From Chimaeribacter californicus (lineage in GTDB: Bacteria; Pseudomonadota; Gammaproteobacteria; Enterobacterales; Enterobacteriaceae), in the NCBI RefSeq assembly GCF_002858675.1, contig NZ_PJZF01000001.1, positions 186,001 to 250,000 on the forward strand: DNA of 64,000 bases, in the 5' to 3' direction. Below the pieces are notes generated by a model. It saw only the letters and a list, made by a program, of their open reading frames with translations, was not told where the DNA came from and did not search any database. Both the position numbers and the translations under genes were made by a program. Shown here one piece after another: positions 54,488 to 64,000 of the stretch. The first letter of the stretch is position 1; every line of letters begins with the position of its first letter.

Positions 54488-55184
54488 CCATCCTTTATTG
54501 CAGTGCGACAACCTGTGCAAAACCTATCAGGAAGGCAAGCTGCAAACCTCTGTGCTGCGCGATGTGACCTTTGCCATGCAGCCGGGCGAGATGATGGCGA
54601 TTGTGGGCAGCTCCGGGTCGGGCAAAAGTACCTTGCTGCACCTGCTGGGCGGGCTGGATACCCCCACCTCCGGCGACGTGGTGTTCAAAGGCACGCCGTT
54701 GAGCGGTATGTCTTCCCGTGCCAAAGCCGCGCTGCGTAACCGTGAGCTGGGCTTCATCTACCAGTTCCACCACCTGTTGCCGGATTTCACCGCGCTGGAG
54801 AATGTGGCGATGCCGTTGCTGATCGGCACCGGCGGGGCAGCTGCCGCGCAGGAAAAAGCGCGTGAGATGCTGGCGGCGGTGGGGCTGGAGAAGCGCAGCG
54901 GCCACCGGCCTTCCGAACTCTCCGGTGGCGAGCGCCAGCGGGTGGCAATTGCCCGGGCGCTGGTGAATAACCCGTCGCTGGTGCTGGCGGATGAACCGAC
55001 CGGCAACCTCGACCAGCGGAACGCCGACAGCATTTTTGAATTGCTGGGCGAGCTGAACGTGCGGCAGGGCACCGCCTTCCTGGTGGTGACCCATGACCTG
55101 ACGCTGGCGCGCCGCCTGAACCGTCAGCTGGAGATGCGCGACGGCCAGTTGCAGCAGGATGTTTCCTTGCTGGGGGCGCAGTAA
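54480..55184 (+). CDS. lolD: LolD, lipoprotein-releasing ABC ATPase
   Basis: From ATG 54480 the protein is 234 residues (233 in E. coli). Walker A is GSSGSGKST, the signature [16 protein letters not shown], and Walker [13 protein letters not shown]. It is the ATPase of the LolCDE complex. The start overlaps the lolC stop by 8 bases, and its TAATG stop overlaps the lolE ATG by one base, so all three subunits are translationally coupled. A frame extending further upstream reads through lolC. Confidence 0.97.
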   Translation: MSNHPLLQCDNLCKTYQEGKLQTSVLRDVTFAMQPGEMMAIVGSSGSGKSTLLHLLGGLDTPTSGDVVFKGTPLSGMSSRAKAALRNRELGFIYQFHHLLPDFTALENVAMPLLIGTGGAAAAQEKAREMLAAVGLEKRSGHRPSELSGGERQRVAIARALVNNPSLVLADEPTGNLDQRNADSIFELLGELNVRQGTAFLVVTHDLTLARRLNRQLEMRDGQLQQDVSLLGAQ

Positions 55185-56431
55185 TGGGGTTGCCTCTCTC
55201 TCTGGTGATTGGCCTGCGCTTCAGCCGCGGCCGTCGCCGCAGCGGCATGGTGTCGCTGATCTCCATCATCTCCACCGTGGGCATTGCGCTGGGTGTGGCG
55301 GTGCTGATTGTCGGCCTGAGCGCGATGAACGGTTTCGAGCGTGAGCTGAATAACCGCATTCTGGCCGTCGTGCCGCACGGTGAAATTGAGCCGGTGGACC
55401 AGCCGTTCAACGGCTGGCAAGGCCTGCTGCCGAAAGTGGCGGCCGTGCCGGGCGTTGCGGCCGCCGCGCCCTACATTAATTTCACCGGCCTACTGGAAAG
55501 CGGCGCGAAATTGCGTGCGGTGCAGGTAAAAGGCGTAGACCCGCAACAGGAAGCGCACCTCAGCGCGCTGCCGCACTTTGTGCAGGGCGATGCCTGGGCG
55601 CATTTCCGGGCGGGTGAACAGCAGGTGATCCTCGGTAAAGGCATCGCCGATGAGCTGGGCGTCAAAGCGGGTTCCTCCGTCACGGTGATGATCCCCAACA
55701 GCGATCCGCAGGGCAAACTGCTGCAACCCAAGCGCATCCGCCTGCGGGTTACCGGCATTCTGCAACTCAGCGGCCAGCTTGACCACAGCTTTGCCATGGT
55801 GCCGCTGGCCGATGCGCAGGGCTACCTTGACATGGGTGACAGTGTCACGGGGATTGCCATTAAAGCCAACAACCCGTTCAGCGCCAACACGCTGGTGCGT
55901 GAGGCGGGCAAAGTCACTAATGCTTACGTCTATATCCGCAGCTGGATCGGCACCTACGGCTACATGTACCGTGATATCGAAATGGTACGCGCGATTATGT
56001 ACCTGGCGCTGGTGCTGGTGATTGGCGTCGCCTGCTTCAACATCGTCTCCACGCTGGTGATGGCAGTGAAAGACAAAAGCAGTGACATCGCCGTACTGCG
56101 CACGCTGGGGGCGGGTGACCGGCTGATCCGCGCCATCTTTATCTGGTACGGTCTGCTGGCCGGGCTGGTCGGCAGCCTGAGCGGCGTGGTGGTCGGCGTG
56201 GTGGCTGCCTTGCAGCTCACGCCGATTATCCGCGGGCTGGAGACGCTGATCGGCCACCAGTTCCTGTCCGGGGATATCTACTTCATCGACTTCCTGCCGT
56301 CAGAGCTGCACTGGCTGGACGTGGGCGGCGTGCTGCTGACGGCCATTCTGCTGAGCCTGATCGCCAGCTGGTACCCGGCGCGGCGCGCCAGCCGTATTGA
56401 CCCGGCCCGCGTGTTGAGCGGCGGCCAGTAA
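55184..56431 (+). CDS. lolE: LolE, lipoprotein-releasing ABC permease
   Basis: The protein is 415 residues (414 in E. coli). It has the same layout as LolC: an N-terminal helix ([20 protein letters not shown]), a periplasmic domain and three C-terminal helices. LolE contacts the lipoprotein substrate, while LolC binds Lol[16 protein letters not shown] after the first helix is a shared LolC/LolE element and shows their common origin. It begins one base inside lolD; nagK follows 14 bp later. Confidence 0.96.
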   Translation: MGLPLSLVIGLRFSRGRRRSGMVSLISIISTVGIALGVAVLIVGLSAMNGFERELNNRILAVVPHGEIEPVDQPFNGWQGLLPKVAAVPGVAAAAPYINFTGLLESGAKLRAVQVKGVDPQQEAHLSALPHFVQGDAWAHFRAGEQQVILGKGIADELGVKAGSSVTVMIPNSDPQGKLLQPKRIRLRVTGILQLSGQLDHSFAMVPLADAQGYLDMGDSVTGIAIKANNPFSANTLVREAGKVTNAYVYIRSWIGTYGYMYRDIEMVRAIMYLALVLVIGVACFNIVSTLVMAVKDKSSDIAVLRTLGAGDRLIRAIFIWYGLLAGLVGSLSGVVVGVVAALQLTPIIRGLETLIGHQFLSGDIYFIDFLPSELHWLDVGGVLLTAILLSLIASWYPARRASRIDPARVLSGGQ

Positions 56432-56445
56432 CGGGGGGCGCTGAC

Positions 56446-57348
56446 ATGTATTACGGCATTGATATGGGCGGCAGCAAAATTGAGCTGGCGGTGTTTGACG
56501 CCCAGCTGACCCGCCTGTGGCAGAAGCGGGTGCCGACCCCACGGGATGACTACACCACGCTGCTGGCGGCCCTGGTGGCGCTGGTGCAGGAGGCGGATGC
56601 CGTTGTTGGCGGCGGGCGCGTGGGTATCGGCGTTCCCGGCCTGATTAAAGCCGACGGCACGCTGTTTTCCGCCAATGTCCCGGCGGCATCCGGCCGCCGG
56701 GTGCAGGACGATCTGGCGCGCCTGCTGGAGCGTGGCGTCCGCATCGACAATGACGCCAACTGTTTTGCGCTCTCCGAAGCCTGGGACGACGAATTCCGCG
56801 CCTATCCCAGCGTGCTGGGGTTAATCCTCGGCACCGGCGTCGGTGGCGGTCTGGTGTTTAACGGCAAGGTCTTCAGCGGACGAAACGGCGTGGCCGGGGA
56901 AGTCGGCCATGTGCGCCTGCCGGTGGATGCGCGGGCGATCCTGGGCGACGTGCCGCCGGTGGCCTGTGGGTGCGGTCAGATTGACTGCATTGAGGGGTAT
57001 CTCTCCGGCCGGGGGTTTGAGCGGCTATATGCCCTCGCCGGCGGTCAGACGCTCACGGCCCCGGCGATTATGGCGCGCTACCGGGCCGGGGAGGCCGCCG
57101 CCGTAGCGCATTTCACACGCTATGCGGATCTGCTGGCCGCCTGCCTCGGCAACCTGCTGACCCTGCTGGACCCGCATCTGGTGGTGATCGGCGGTGGCCT
57201 GTCGAACGTGGATGAATTGTACCCGGCGCTGGCCGCGCGCCTGCCGGCCCACCTGTTGCCGGGCTGTGTGCCGCCGCGCATTGAGAAAGCCCGCTATGGC
57301 GATGCAGGTGGCGCGCGCGGGGCAGCCTGCCTAAATTTGTTAGACTAA
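56446..57348 (+). CDS. nagK: NagK, N-acetyl-D-glucosamine kinase
   Basis: The protein is 300 residues (303 in E. coli). It is a ROK-family sugar kinase: the phosphate loop [14 protein letters not shown], the catalytic Asp in [12 protein letters not shown], the second loop [14 protein letters not shown], and a zinc motif [15 protein letters not shown]. It phosphorylates GlcNAc released in cell-wall recycling, for example by NagZ. It follows lolE by 14 bp and probably shares its transcript. cobB begins 48 bp later. Confidence 0.94.
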   Translation: MYYGIDMGGSKIELAVFDAQLTRLWQKRVPTPRDDYTTLLAALVALVQEADAVVGGGRVGIGVPGLIKADGTLFSANVPAASGRRVQDDLARLLERGVRIDNDANCFALSEAWDDEFRAYPSVLGLILGTGVGGGLVFNGKVFSGRNGVAGEVGHVRLPVDARAILGDVPPVACGCGQIDCIEGYLSGRGFERLYALAGGQTLTAPAIMARYRAGEAAAVAHFTRYADLLAACLGNLLTLLDPHLVVIGGGLSNVDELYPALAARLPAHLLPGCVPPRIEKARYGDAGGARGAACLNLLD

Positions 57349-57396
57349 CGCTATCCCATCCGGGATTGCGCACCGCAGTACAGAGGAGCAGGTGTC

Positions 57397-58227
57397 ATGC
57401 ACACACGCCACAGGCTGCGCCGGTTTCGCAAACTGAACCATTTGCGGCACCAACGATTTCGCTCACGTATTTTCCATCGCGACACTATGGCGGTTACCGA
57501 GATGAAAAAACCTTTTGTGGTGGTATTAACCGGCGCGGGCATCTCCGCAGAGTCCGGCATCCGTACCTTCCGCGCAGCGGACGGATTATGGGAAGAGCAC
57601 CGCGTGGAGGATGTGGCCACGCCGGAAGGGTATCAGCGTGACCCGGTGCGGGTGCAGGCGTTCTACAACGCCCGGCGGCAACAGTTGCAGCAACCGGCGA
57701 TTGCGCCCAATGCCGCCCATCTGGCGCTGGCAGAACTGGAAAAGAGCCTGGGCGATCACTTCCTGCTGGTGACGCAGAATATCGATAACCTGCACGAGCG
57801 CGCCGGAAATCAGCGGGTGCTGCATATGCATGGCGAACTGCTGAAAGTACGCTGCACCCGTTCCAACCAGGTAATCGAGTGGCCGGGCGACCTGACGGTG
57901 GATGACCGCTGCCACTGTTGCCAGTTCCCCTCACCGCTGCGCCCGCATGTGGTGTGGTTTGGTGAAATGCCGATCGGCATGGATGAGATCTACCAGGCGC
58001 TGGCAAAAGCGGATTACTTTATCTCCATCGGCACCTCCGGCCATGTGTATCCGGCGGCCGGTTTTGTGCATGAGGCCCGGTTGGGCGGCGCGCATACCGT
58101 GGAACTTAATCTGGAGCCAAGCCAGGTAGAGAGCCAGTTTGATGAGCGGAAATATGGGCTGGCAAGTGAAGTGGTGCCGGCGTATGTCCGCCAGATGATC
58201 GCCGGCGGGGAAGGGCAGTGGCAGTAA
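57397..58227 (+). CDS. cobB: CobB, NAD-dependent lysine deacylase (sirtuin)
   Basis: The protein is 276 residues from ATG 57397, the long form; an internal ATG at 57487 or 57502 would give a short form, as seen in E. coli and Salmonella. The sirtuin domain starts [19 protein letters not shown]. Tyr90 and Arg93 in AFYNARRQ match the class III motif linked to desuccinylation, [12 protein letters not shown] holds NAD-binding residues, and HMHGEL the catalytic His. A Cys cluster (RCTRSN and CHCC) binds zinc. The long N terminus is strongly basic (RHRLRRFRK). Confidence 0.95.
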   Translation: MHTRHRLRRFRKLNHLRHQRFRSRIFHRDTMAVTEMKKPFVVVLTGAGISAESGIRTFRAADGLWEEHRVEDVATPEGYQRDPVRVQAFYNARRQQLQQPAIAPNAAHLALAELEKSLGDHFLLVTQNIDNLHERAGNQRVLHMHGELLKVRCTRSNQVIEWPGDLTVDDRCHCCQFPSPLRPHVVWFGEMPIGMDEIYQALAKADYFISIGTSGHVYPAAGFVHEARLGGAHTVELNLEPSQVESQFDERKYGLASEVVPAYVRQMIAGGEGQWQ

Positions 58228-58238
58228 AGCACCAGTAA

Positions 58239-58259
58239 CCGGGCGCAGGGCGCGCCCGG
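58239..58259. terminator. GC hairpin between cobB and potD
   Basis: CCGGGCGC (58239-58246) pairs with GCGCCCGG (58252-58259) around AGGGC, between convergent genes. It lacks a T-tract on either strand, so it may not act as a typical terminator. Confidence 0.4.
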
Positions 58260-58271
58260 CAGGTAAACCGT

Positions 58272-59312
58272 TTATTGCCCGGCTTTGAGTTTCTGGTAAA
58301 GCGTTTCGTACAGTTCGCTGGTGCTGCCGACGTCATTCTGCCACTCGCCGTTTTTCATCACCGCGTCAGACGGGTAGAGCGACGGGTCATTGGCGACCTC
58401 CGGCGGCAGCAATTTCTTCGCTTCCAGGTTCGGCGTCGGGTAGCCGATGGTTTCTGCGACCTGCGCCGCCACTTCCGGGCGCAACAGGAAATCAATCAGC
58501 TTGTGCGCACCCGCCACGTTATGCGCATTGGCCGGGATCGCCAGGCTGTCCATCCAGAAAATCCCCCCCTCTTTCGGCCACACGACCGTCAGCGGCGTAC
58601 CGGCCTGGCGCGCCACGTAGGCGGAACCGTTCCAGACCATGCCGAGATTCACTTCGCCTTCCATGTACGGGTTCGCCGGGTTGTCAGAGTTGAAGGCCAG
58701 CACGTTCGGCATCAGCTTGCGCAATTCCTGGTAAGCCGCCTCAATCTCTTTCGGGTCGGTGGTGTTGCCGGAGTAACCGAGCTTGCGCAGCGCAATCTGG
58801 AACACTTCACGCGCATCGTCAGTGAGCAGCAGGCTGCCTTTGTATTCCGGCTTCCACAGGTCAGCCCAGCCGGTGATGGTTTTTGGGTCGATTTGATCGC
58901 TGTTGACGCCAATCGCCGTGGCACCCCAGATGTAAGGGATCGAGTAGTCGTTATTCGGGTCAAAGGGTTTGTTCAGCAGGTTCGGGTCCAGCGCGGAGAA
59001 GTGGCTGAGCTTGCTTTTGTCGATCTTCTGTAACATGCCCTCTTTGCGCATCTTCGCCACAAAATAGGTCGACGGCACCACCAGGTCGTACGCGCCCTCT
59101 TTATAGGTTTTCAGCTTGGCGTACATGGTTTCATTGGACTCATAGGTGGAGTAAATCACCTTGATGCCGGTCTCTTTGGTGAACTGCTCCAGCAGGCCCG
59201 GCGGGACATATTCCGTCCAGTTGTAGAAATATAAGGTTTTACCGTCATCCGCCTGGGCGAAGGCGCTGGCGGCCAGTAAACCGGCGGCCAGCCACTGTGC
59301 TGTTTTTTTCAT
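58272..59312 (-). CDS. potD: PotD, spermidine/putrescine-binding protein
   Basis: The protein is 346 residues (348 in E. coli). A signal peptide ends ASAFA/QADD, and KTLYFYNWTEYVPPGLLEQF is the conserved start of the mature protein. YESNETMYAKLKTYKEGAYD, WNGSAYVAR and MDSLAIPANA are family blocks, with Trp and Asp residues that hold the polyamine. It delivers spermidine to PotABC. It is separated from potC by 139 bp with two hairpins, so its expression may differ from that of the permeases. Confidence 0.96.
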   Translation of the reverse strand: MKKTAQWLAAGLLAASAFAQADDGKTLYFYNWTEYVPPGLLEQFTKETGIKVIYSTYESNETMYAKLKTYKEGAYDLVVPSTYFVAKMRKEGMLQKIDKSKLSHFSALDPNLLNKPFDPNNDYSIPYIWGATAIGVNSDQIDPKTITGWADLWKPEYKGSLLLTDDAREVFQIALRKLGYSGNTTDPKEIEAAYQELRKLMPNVLAFNSDNPANPYMEGEVNLGMVWNGSAYVARQAGTPLTVVWPKEGGIFWMDSLAIPANAHNVAGAHKLIDFLLRPEVAAQVAETIGYPTPNLEAKKLLPPEVANDPSLYPSDAVMKNGEWQNDVGSTSELYETLYQKLKAGQ

Positions 59313-59328
59313 TGTTACCCCTGTTATT

Positions 59329-59426
59329 TACCCTCACCCCGGCGCGCCTGCGGCACGGGAGGGTATCTCACCATCCGGACGTATCGGTGTCCATTAAAAA
59401 GCCAGGCGCCCAGTATAAGGAGCGCC
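59329..59426 (-). promoter_or_regulatory. Two hairpins between potC and potD
   Basis: On the minus strand GGCGC/GCGCC (59405-59426) is followed by TGGCTTTTT, which is terminator-like, and a second hairpin TACCCTC/GAGGGTA (59329-59365) lies in the potD leader. Partial termination or mRNA processing would give potD a level different from potABC. Confidence 0.5.
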
Positions 59427-59451
59427 CGGTATGAAAGGAAGCAACCGGTTG

Positions 59452-60234
59452 CTAGCCCTGACGGGGCGACCGGTCACGCAGCAGCCACTGGCTGGCGAGC
59501 ACCAGCACCAGTGACAACGCCAGCAGCAGGGTGGCCAGCGCATTGATCTCCGGCGACACCCCGACTTTGACCATCGAGTAGATCTTCAGCGGCAGAATCT
59601 CGTAATCCGGCCCGGTGACAAACGACGACACCACCACATCATCCATCGAGAGCGTAAAGCTCAGCAACCAGCCGGCGGCCACGGCGGGCATTGCCAGCGG
59701 CAGGATGATTTTGCGCAGAATGGTTAACTCACCGGCACCCAGATCGCGCGCGGCCTCCAGCATCCGCACATCAAACCCTTTCAGCCGTGAATAGACGGTC
59801 ACCACCACAAACGGCAGGCAGAAGGTGATATGAGAAAACAGCAGTGACCAGAAGCCGAGCGAGATGCCCACCAGCATAAACAGCACCAGCAGCGAAATCG
59901 CCATCACGATGTCCGGCGACATCATCACCACAAACAGCATGCCGCTGACAAACGGCTTGCCTCGGAACCGGTAACGGTAGAGCGCCACCGCCGTCAGCGC
60001 GCCGATCAGCGTCGCAAAGGTTGCCGAGAGCACGCCCATGGTCACGGAGTGGCGTGCCGCCTCGATCAGGCTGTCGTTATTCATCAGGGTGCTGTACCAG
60101 CGGGTGGTAAAACCCTGCCAGTTGAAACCAAAACGTGAACTGTTAAACGAATTCACGATCAGAATAATAATAGGGATGTAAAAGTAAGCGTAAACCAGCG
60201 CCATAAAGCCGCCGCGCAGCCCGCGTCCGATCAT
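59452..60234 (-). CDS. potC: PotC, spermidine/putrescine ABC permease
   Basis: The protein is 260 residues (264 in E. coli), with about six transmembrane helices and the EAA loop [21 protein letters not shown] that contacts the ATPase. [20 protein letters not shown] is the N-terminal helix start. It forms the membrane channel with PotB. Its start overlaps the potB stop by four bases (ATGA). An unusual gap with hairpins follows before potD. Confidence 0.95.
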   Translation of the reverse strand: MIGRGLRGGFMALVYAYFYIPIIILIVNSFNSSRFGFNWQGFTTRWYSTLMNNDSLIEAARHSVTMGVLSATFATLIGALTAVALYRYRFRGKPFVSGMLFVVMMSPDIVMAISLLVLFMLVGISLGFWSLLFSHITFCLPFVVVTVYSRLKGFDVRMLEAARDLGAGELTILRKIILPLAMPAVAAGWLLSFTLSMDDVVVSSFVTGPDYEILPLKIYSMVKVGVSPEINALATLLLALSLVLVLASQWLLRDRSPRQG

Positions 60235-61091
60235 TCCAGCTCCCCTTTTTTGTTCAGCGCCTTCGCTACTTTGTAATAAACCAGCAGCATCAGGCCCATC
60301 AGCAGCGTCAGGCAGATGCTGGTGGCCGCGCCGAACGGCCAGTCACGGATATTCAGGAACTGGCTCTTGATCACATTGCCGATCAGCAGGTTTTTCGCGC
60401 CGCCCATCAGATCCGCAATATAAAACAGCCCCATCGCCGGCAGCATCACCAGCAGGCTGCCGGCAATGATGCCCGGCATGGTCAGCGGTAAAATGATGCG
60501 CACGAAGGTCTGGATCTTGCCCGCGCCCAGGTCACGTGCCGCTTCCAGGTAGGCTTTATCAAGCTTTTCAATGCTGGCGTAGAGCGGCATCACCATAAAC
60601 GGCAGCAGGATGTAGATAAGCCCCAGGATCACCGCCTGCGGCGTGTACATAATGCGCAGCGGGGTATCAATCAGCCCAGCTGCCATCAGCCACTCATTGA
60701 GGTAGCCGCGGGTGCTGAGGAAAATCTTCAGGCCATAAACGCGGATCAGTGAATTCGTCCAGAACGGCACAATCAGCAGGAACAGCAGCAGCGGCCGCAC
60801 GCGGGCGGGCAGCCGCGCCAGGATAAAGGCGAACGGGTAACCAATCAGCAAACAGCAGAGGGTGGCAATCAGCGCCATATTCAGCGAGTGCAGCAGCACA
60901 TCGGCGTACAGCGGGTCCAGCAGCCGGCGGTAGTTGTCCAGCGAGAAGATCATCCGCACCAGGCTGTCGTTGTCGCGGGTCAGGAAACTGGTGCCGATGA
61001 TCATCAGGTTCGGCAGGAAGACAAACAGCGTCAGCCAGGCCACCACCAGCATAATCACCCCGCGCTGAAAAAGCTTACGTGAGCTGTTCAT
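60231..61091 (-). CDS. potB: PotB, spermidine/putrescine ABC permease
   Basis: The protein is 286 residues (285 in E. coli), with about six transmembrane helices and the EAA loop [21 protein letters not shown], matching that in Pot[21 protein letters not shown] near the N terminus is a periplasmic segment typical for PotB. It pairs with PotC. It overlaps the potA stop by 17 bases and the potC start by four, so potABC is tightly coupled. Confidence 0.95.
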   Translation of the reverse strand: MNSSRKLFQRGVIMLVVAWLTLFVFLPNLMIIGTSFLTRDNDSLVRMIFSLDNYRRLLDPLYADVLLHSLNMALIATLCCLLIGYPFAFILARLPARVRPLLLFLLIVPFWTNSLIRVYGLKIFLSTRGYLNEWLMAAGLIDTPLRIMYTPQAVILGLIYILLPFMVMPLYASIEKLDKAYLEAARDLGAGKIQTFVRIILPLTMPGIIAGSLLVMLPAMGLFYIADLMGGAKNLLIGNVIKSQFLNIRDWPFGAATSICLTLLMGLMLLVYYKVAKALNKKGELE

Positions 61092-62193
61092 CGGCGAGCA
61101 CCACCTCCCAGCTTTCGATCCAGGTCACCGCCACGGTCTGATCGAGCGAGTGATCCACATCCGGGTCATCCTCGTTGAAGAACTCACTGACCATCACCAG
61201 CTTGCCGCTGGTGAGTTCCACCGTGGATTCCAGCGTCATGCCCTTGTAGTTGCGCTCCCGCACATGGCCGATAAAGCCCTCGGCGGCGTCACCCTCGTTA
61301 ATCTCCCGGACTTTGAGATCCTCCGGGCGCAGCAGCACCTTCAGCCGCTGCCCCGGCGTCACCGCCAGGTGGTTCACGGTGATGTCACACTCGCGACCCT
61401 CCACCCAGGCGCGCACGCGCTGCTCATCCAGACGGTGGATCACCTCCGCCTCAAAGATGTTGATTTCCCCGATAAAGCTGGCGACAAACAGGTTCTCCGG
61501 CTCCTCGTAAATCTGGCGCGGGGTGCCGTCCTGTTCGATCCGCCCGTCGCGCATCACCACGATGCGGTCAGACATGGTCAGCGCCTCTTCCTGGTCGTGG
61601 GTGACGAACACAAAGGTGATGCCGAGCTTGCGCTGCAGCGCCTTGAGTTCGTTCTGCATCTGTTTACGCAGCTTGTAGTCCAGCGCGGAGAGTGACTCAT
61701 CCAGCAGCAGCACCCGTGGGCGGTTCACCACGGCGCGCGCGATCGCCACCCGCTGTTGCTGGCCGCCGGAAAGCTGGTGCGGGCGGCGCTGGGCGAAGTC
61801 GTCCAGTTGCACCATCCGCAGCACATCCGTGACCCGGGCGACGATCTCCGCCTCCGGCGTCTTTTGCATCCGCAGGCCAAAGGCCACATTCTCGAACACG
61901 CTCATGTGCGGGAACAGCGCGTAACTCTGGAAAACGGTATTGACGTGGCGGTGTTCGGCCGGTACTGCCGTCACATCCTGGCCGTCCAGGGTGATGGTGC
62001 CGCTGTCGGTCTCTTCCAGGCCGGCAATCAGGCGCAATACCGTGGTTTTGCCGCAGCCGGAAGGGCCGAGCAGGGTCAGGAATTCGCCATGGTTAATGGT
62101 CAGGTTGAGATCGCGGATAATGGTTTTGCCGTCAAAGGCTTTATGTAGTCCGCTCAGGGTGACCAGGGGGGTCGGAGACAGGTTTTCAGTCAT
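61075..62193 (-). CDS. potA: PotA, spermidine/putrescine ABC ATPase
   Basis: The protein is 372 residues (378 in E. coli). Walker A is [19 protein letters not shown], the signature [16 protein letters not shown], and Walker [14 protein letters not shown]-terminal TOBE domain (about residues 270-360) may bind spermidine and limit activity. It is the first gene of the leftward potABC(D) operon. Its 287-bp upstream gap is shared with the divergent pepT. Confidence 0.96.
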   Translation of the reverse strand: MTENLSPTPLVTLSGLHKAFDGKTIIRDLNLTINHGEFLTLLGPSGCGKTTVLRLIAGLEETDSGTITLDGQDVTAVPAEHRHVNTVFQSYALFPHMSVFENVAFGLRMQKTPEAEIVARVTDVLRMVQLDDFAQRRPHQLSGGQQQRVAIARAVVNRPRVLLLDESLSALDYKLRKQMQNELKALQRKLGITFVFVTHDQEEALTMSDRIVVMRDGRIEQDGTPRQIYEEPENLFVASFIGEINIFEAEVIHRLDEQRVRAWVEGRECDITVNHLAVTPGQRLKVLLRPEDLKVREINEGDAAEGFIGHVRERNYKGMTLESTVELTSGKLVMVSEFFNEDDPDVDHSLDQTVAVTWIESWEVVLADEQLT

Positions 62194-62480
62194 TTATCGG
62201 GGCACTCTTTTCTTGTGCTCAGGTTGCCGGTCCGGCAGCGTGCAGCAGGCTATCGTCTCATACAGTGAGTCTGATCTCGGAGGGGGGGAATTCTACGTGA
62301 AACTGCCGGTATCACCAATGCTTACGCGGCCTGAGCGGGGAAAAACCCGGCAAATGGCGCGTAAGCCGCCCAATCAGGGCAAATAAACGCTAAGGTTAAC
62401 AAAGATGAAAACTGACCTGACGCAATACACTCCCCCCATCAGGCTGCGCATAATGGCCCGCGGCTCTCAGAGGATAGACT

Positions 62481-63716
62481 ATGGATAACTTACTCGATCG
62501 TTTTCTGCATTACGTTTCTATCGATACCCAGTCAAAGGTAAATGTCCGTCAGGTGCCCAGCACCGAGGGGCAGTGGAAGCTGGCCCATGCGTTGCAGGAG
62601 GAGCTGGCCGCACTGGGGTTAGAGGCGATTACCCTGAGCGAGCACGGCTGCGTGATGGCGACCCTGCCGGCCAATGTGGACTGGCCGGTGCCGGTGATTG
62701 GCTTTATTTCGCATCTGGATACCTCGCCGGACTTTACCGCGAAAAATGTGAACCCGCAGATTGTGGAGAACTACCGCGGCGGCGACGTGGCGCTGGGCAG
62801 CGGTGAGGAGGTGCTGTCGCCGGTGATGTTCCCGGTGCTGCACCAGCTGCTGGGGCAGACGCTGATCACCACCGACGGCAAAACGCTGCTCGGCGCGGAT
62901 GACAAAGCCGGCATCGCCGAAATCATGACGGCGATGGCCCGGCTGAAACAGGGTGACATTCCCCATGGCGAGATCCGGGTGGCCTTTACGCCGGATGAGG
63001 AAGTGGGCAAGGGGCCGCACGTCTTTGATGTGAAGGCCTTTGGGGCCGAATGGGCCTACACCGTGGACGGCGGCGGCGTGGGCGAGCTGGAGTATGAGAA
63101 TTTCAACGCCGCCTCGGCCACGATAAAAATCGTCGGCAATAACGTACACCCCGGCACCGCCAAAGGGGTGATGGTGAACGCCCTGTCACTGGCGACCCGC
63201 ATCCATCAGGCGCTGCCGTCTGCAGAGACGCCGGAGCACACCGCCGGTTATGAGGGCTTTTTCCACCTGAACAGCATGAAGGGCAGCGTAGACCGGGCCG
63301 AGATGCACTACATCATCCGTGATTTTGACCGCGAGAAATTCGAGGCGCGTAAACAGCAGCTGATAAGCGTGGCGGAACAGGTGGGCGAGGGGCTGCACCC
63401 GGATTGCTACATTGAGGTGACGCTGGAGGACAGCTACTACAACATGCGCGAAGAGGTGGCGAAACACCCGCACATTATCGAAATTGCCGCGCAGGCAATG
63501 AAAGATAACGACATCGAACCGGTGATGAAACCGATCCGTGGCGGTACCGACGGCGCACAGCTCTCCTTTATGGGGCTGCCCTGCCCGAACATCTTCACCG
63601 GCGGCTACAACTACCACGGCAAACATGAGTTCGCGACGCTGGAAGGGATGGAAAAATCGGTGGCGGTGATCACCCGCATCGCCGCGCTGACCGCCCAGCG
63701 CGCCAGAACTGCTTGA
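62481..63716 (+). CDS. pepT: PepT, tripeptidase T (peptidase T)
   Basis: The protein is 411 residues (408 in E. coli). It is an M20 dizinc peptidase: [11 protein letters not shown] with the first zinc His, [14 protein letters not shown] with the bridging Asp, [12 protein letters not shown] with the catalytic Glu pair, and [12 protein letters not shown] near the C terminus. It removes the N-terminal residue of tripeptides. In E. coli and Salmonella pepT is induced by FNR without oxygen; only a weak FNR-like match lies upstream here (62396-62409). The gene order cobB-potDCBA-pepT is that of E. coli. Confidence 0.96.
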   Translation: MDNLLDRFLHYVSIDTQSKVNVRQVPSTEGQWKLAHALQEELAALGLEAITLSEHGCVMATLPANVDWPVPVIGFISHLDTSPDFTAKNVNPQIVENYRGGDVALGSGEEVLSPVMFPVLHQLLGQTLITTDGKTLLGADDKAGIAEIMTAMARLKQGDIPHGEIRVAFTPDEEVGKGPHVFDVKAFGAEWAYTVDGGGVGELEYENFNAASATIKIVGNNVHPGTAKGVMVNALSLATRIHQALPSAETPEHTAGYEGFFHLNSMKGSVDRAEMHYIIRDFDREKFEARKQQLISVAEQVGEGLHPDCYIEVTLEDSYYNMREEVAKHPHIIEIAAQAMKDNDIEPVMKPIRGGTDGAQLSFMGLPCPNIFTGGYNYHGKHEFATLEGMEKSVAVITRIAALTAQRARTA

Positions 63717-63732
63717 AAAAACGCATAAAAAA

Positions 63733-63756
63733 GCCGGGCAGCCTGCGCTGCCCGGC
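63733..63756. terminator. Bidirectional terminator between pepT and roxA
   Basis: GCCGGGCAG (63733-63741) pairs with CTGCCCGGC (63748-63756). On the minus strand the stem is followed by TTTTTTATG, on the plus strand by CTTTCCC; it suits both convergent genes, best the minus-strand one. Confidence 0.85.
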
Positions 63757-63791
63757 CTTTCCCACCCATCGGCGAGACATCAGACTAACAA

Positions 63792-64000
63792 TCAGTCTTT
63801 AAAGTACCAGTATCCGCTGTTGACCAGCGCGGCCAGCAGCGCCAGGAAGGACGGGTCATCCAGTGCATCACCGAAGTGTGACGCATCCAGCGTAAAGTGC
63901 TGGCACAGCGCGTTCGCTGCCGCCGCATGCTCGGTTTCCATACGCTCACCGTTCACAAAGCAGCGATCGCCAATCCGCAGCACCCGCAGACCGCCAACGC
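63792..64000 (-). CDS. roxA: C-terminal part of a RoxA (YcfD)-like 50S uL16 Arg hydroxylase, cut by window edge
   Basis: The reading frame stays open to base 64000, so only about 69 C-terminal residues are seen. They end with LVNSGYWYFKD, the type of ending seen in YcfD/RoxA, and include a short strand-rich part (VLRIGDRCFVNGERME) followed by a helical part. RoxA is a JmjC-type 2-oxoglutarate oxygenase that hydroxylates an Arg of ribosomal protein uL16; its catalytic part lies outside the window. The assignment rests on the ending and on the E. coli order pepT-ycfD-phoQP. Any start codon inside this fragment, such as GTG 63983, is not the real start. Confidence 0.7.
   Translation of the reverse strand, partial: VGGLRVLRIGDRCFVNGERMETEHAAAANALCQHFTLDASHFGDALDDPSFLALLAALVNSGYWYFKD

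Noticed and set aside
62396-62409. FNR box upstream of pepT
   Set aside because: TTAACAAAGATGAA matches only about seven of ten consensus positions. pepT is FNR-activated in E. coli, but this match is too weak to call.
1-64000. Mobile elements, CRISPR arrays, rRNA or tRNA genes
   Set aside because: I looked for transposase motifs, regular spacer arrays and tRNA-like folds and saw none; absence of a tRNA should still be confirmed by a tRNA finder.

Overview
The window is a chromosomal stretch of a GC-rich member of the Enterobacterales. Nearly every gene has a close E. coli counterpart, and most keep E. coli order: opgC/opgGH, yceK, msyB, mdtG, lpxL, trhO, yceIJ, solA, bssS, dinI, pyrC, then rne, rluC, yceF, yceD-rpmF-plsX-fabHDG-acpP-fabF, pabC-mltG-tmk-holB-ycfH, ptsG, hinT, ycfL-lpoB-thiK-nagZ-ycfP, ndh, ycfJ, mfd, lolCDE, nagK-cobB, potABCD, pepT and the edge of roxA. 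The base composition, the isolated YjbE-like secreted protein and the absence of the E. coli flagellar block between pyrC and rne suggest Yersiniaceae, perhaps Serratia or a relative. That placement is inference; no rRNA or species marker is present.

Bases 1-4850 are accessory: a small Ala/Ser/Thr-rich secreted protein, a universal stress protein, an IclR-type regulator, and a divergent two-gene efflux module (14-TM MFS pump plus HlyD/EmrA adaptor). A CAATAC-N8-GTATTG inverted repeat lies in the shared promoter gap. Bases 4850-14997 hold envelope functions: osmoregulated periplasmic glucan synthesis (opgC against opgGH), an unrecognised membrane protein, YceK, MsyB, MdtG, a YciI-like protein and LpxL. 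Bases 15312-24407 hold redox and stress genes: an old-yellow-enzyme homologue, TrhO, YceJ/YceI, an orphan LuxR-type regulator with a degenerate receiver domain, SolA, BssS, an unknown small protein, DinI behind a perfect SOS box, PyrC and a small ABM-domain protein.

Bases 24499-36527 carry RNase E with an unusual C-terminal repeat tract (14 copies of a 7-residue unit) and a long leader, then RluC and the ribosome/fatty-acid cluster. Bases 36698-49414 carry folate (pabC), murein (mltG, nagZ, lpoB), DNA replication (tmk, holB), sugar uptake (ptsG with CRP, Mlc and SgrS-type sites), thiamine salvage (thiK) and respiration (ndh with a consensus FNR box). Bases 49437-64000 carry a nested hairpin element, Mfd, the Lol lipoprotein exporter, NagK, CobB, the spermidine/putrescine transporter and PepT.

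Most of the window is ordinary core genome. I found no phage, IS element, CRISPR array, rRNA or tRNA. The points most worth a second look are the RNase E repeats and a possible leader ORF upstream of rne, the orphan LuxR regulator with its palindrome, the nested RNA-like structure between ycfJ and mfd, the IclR-linked efflux module, and two small proteins I do not recognise.
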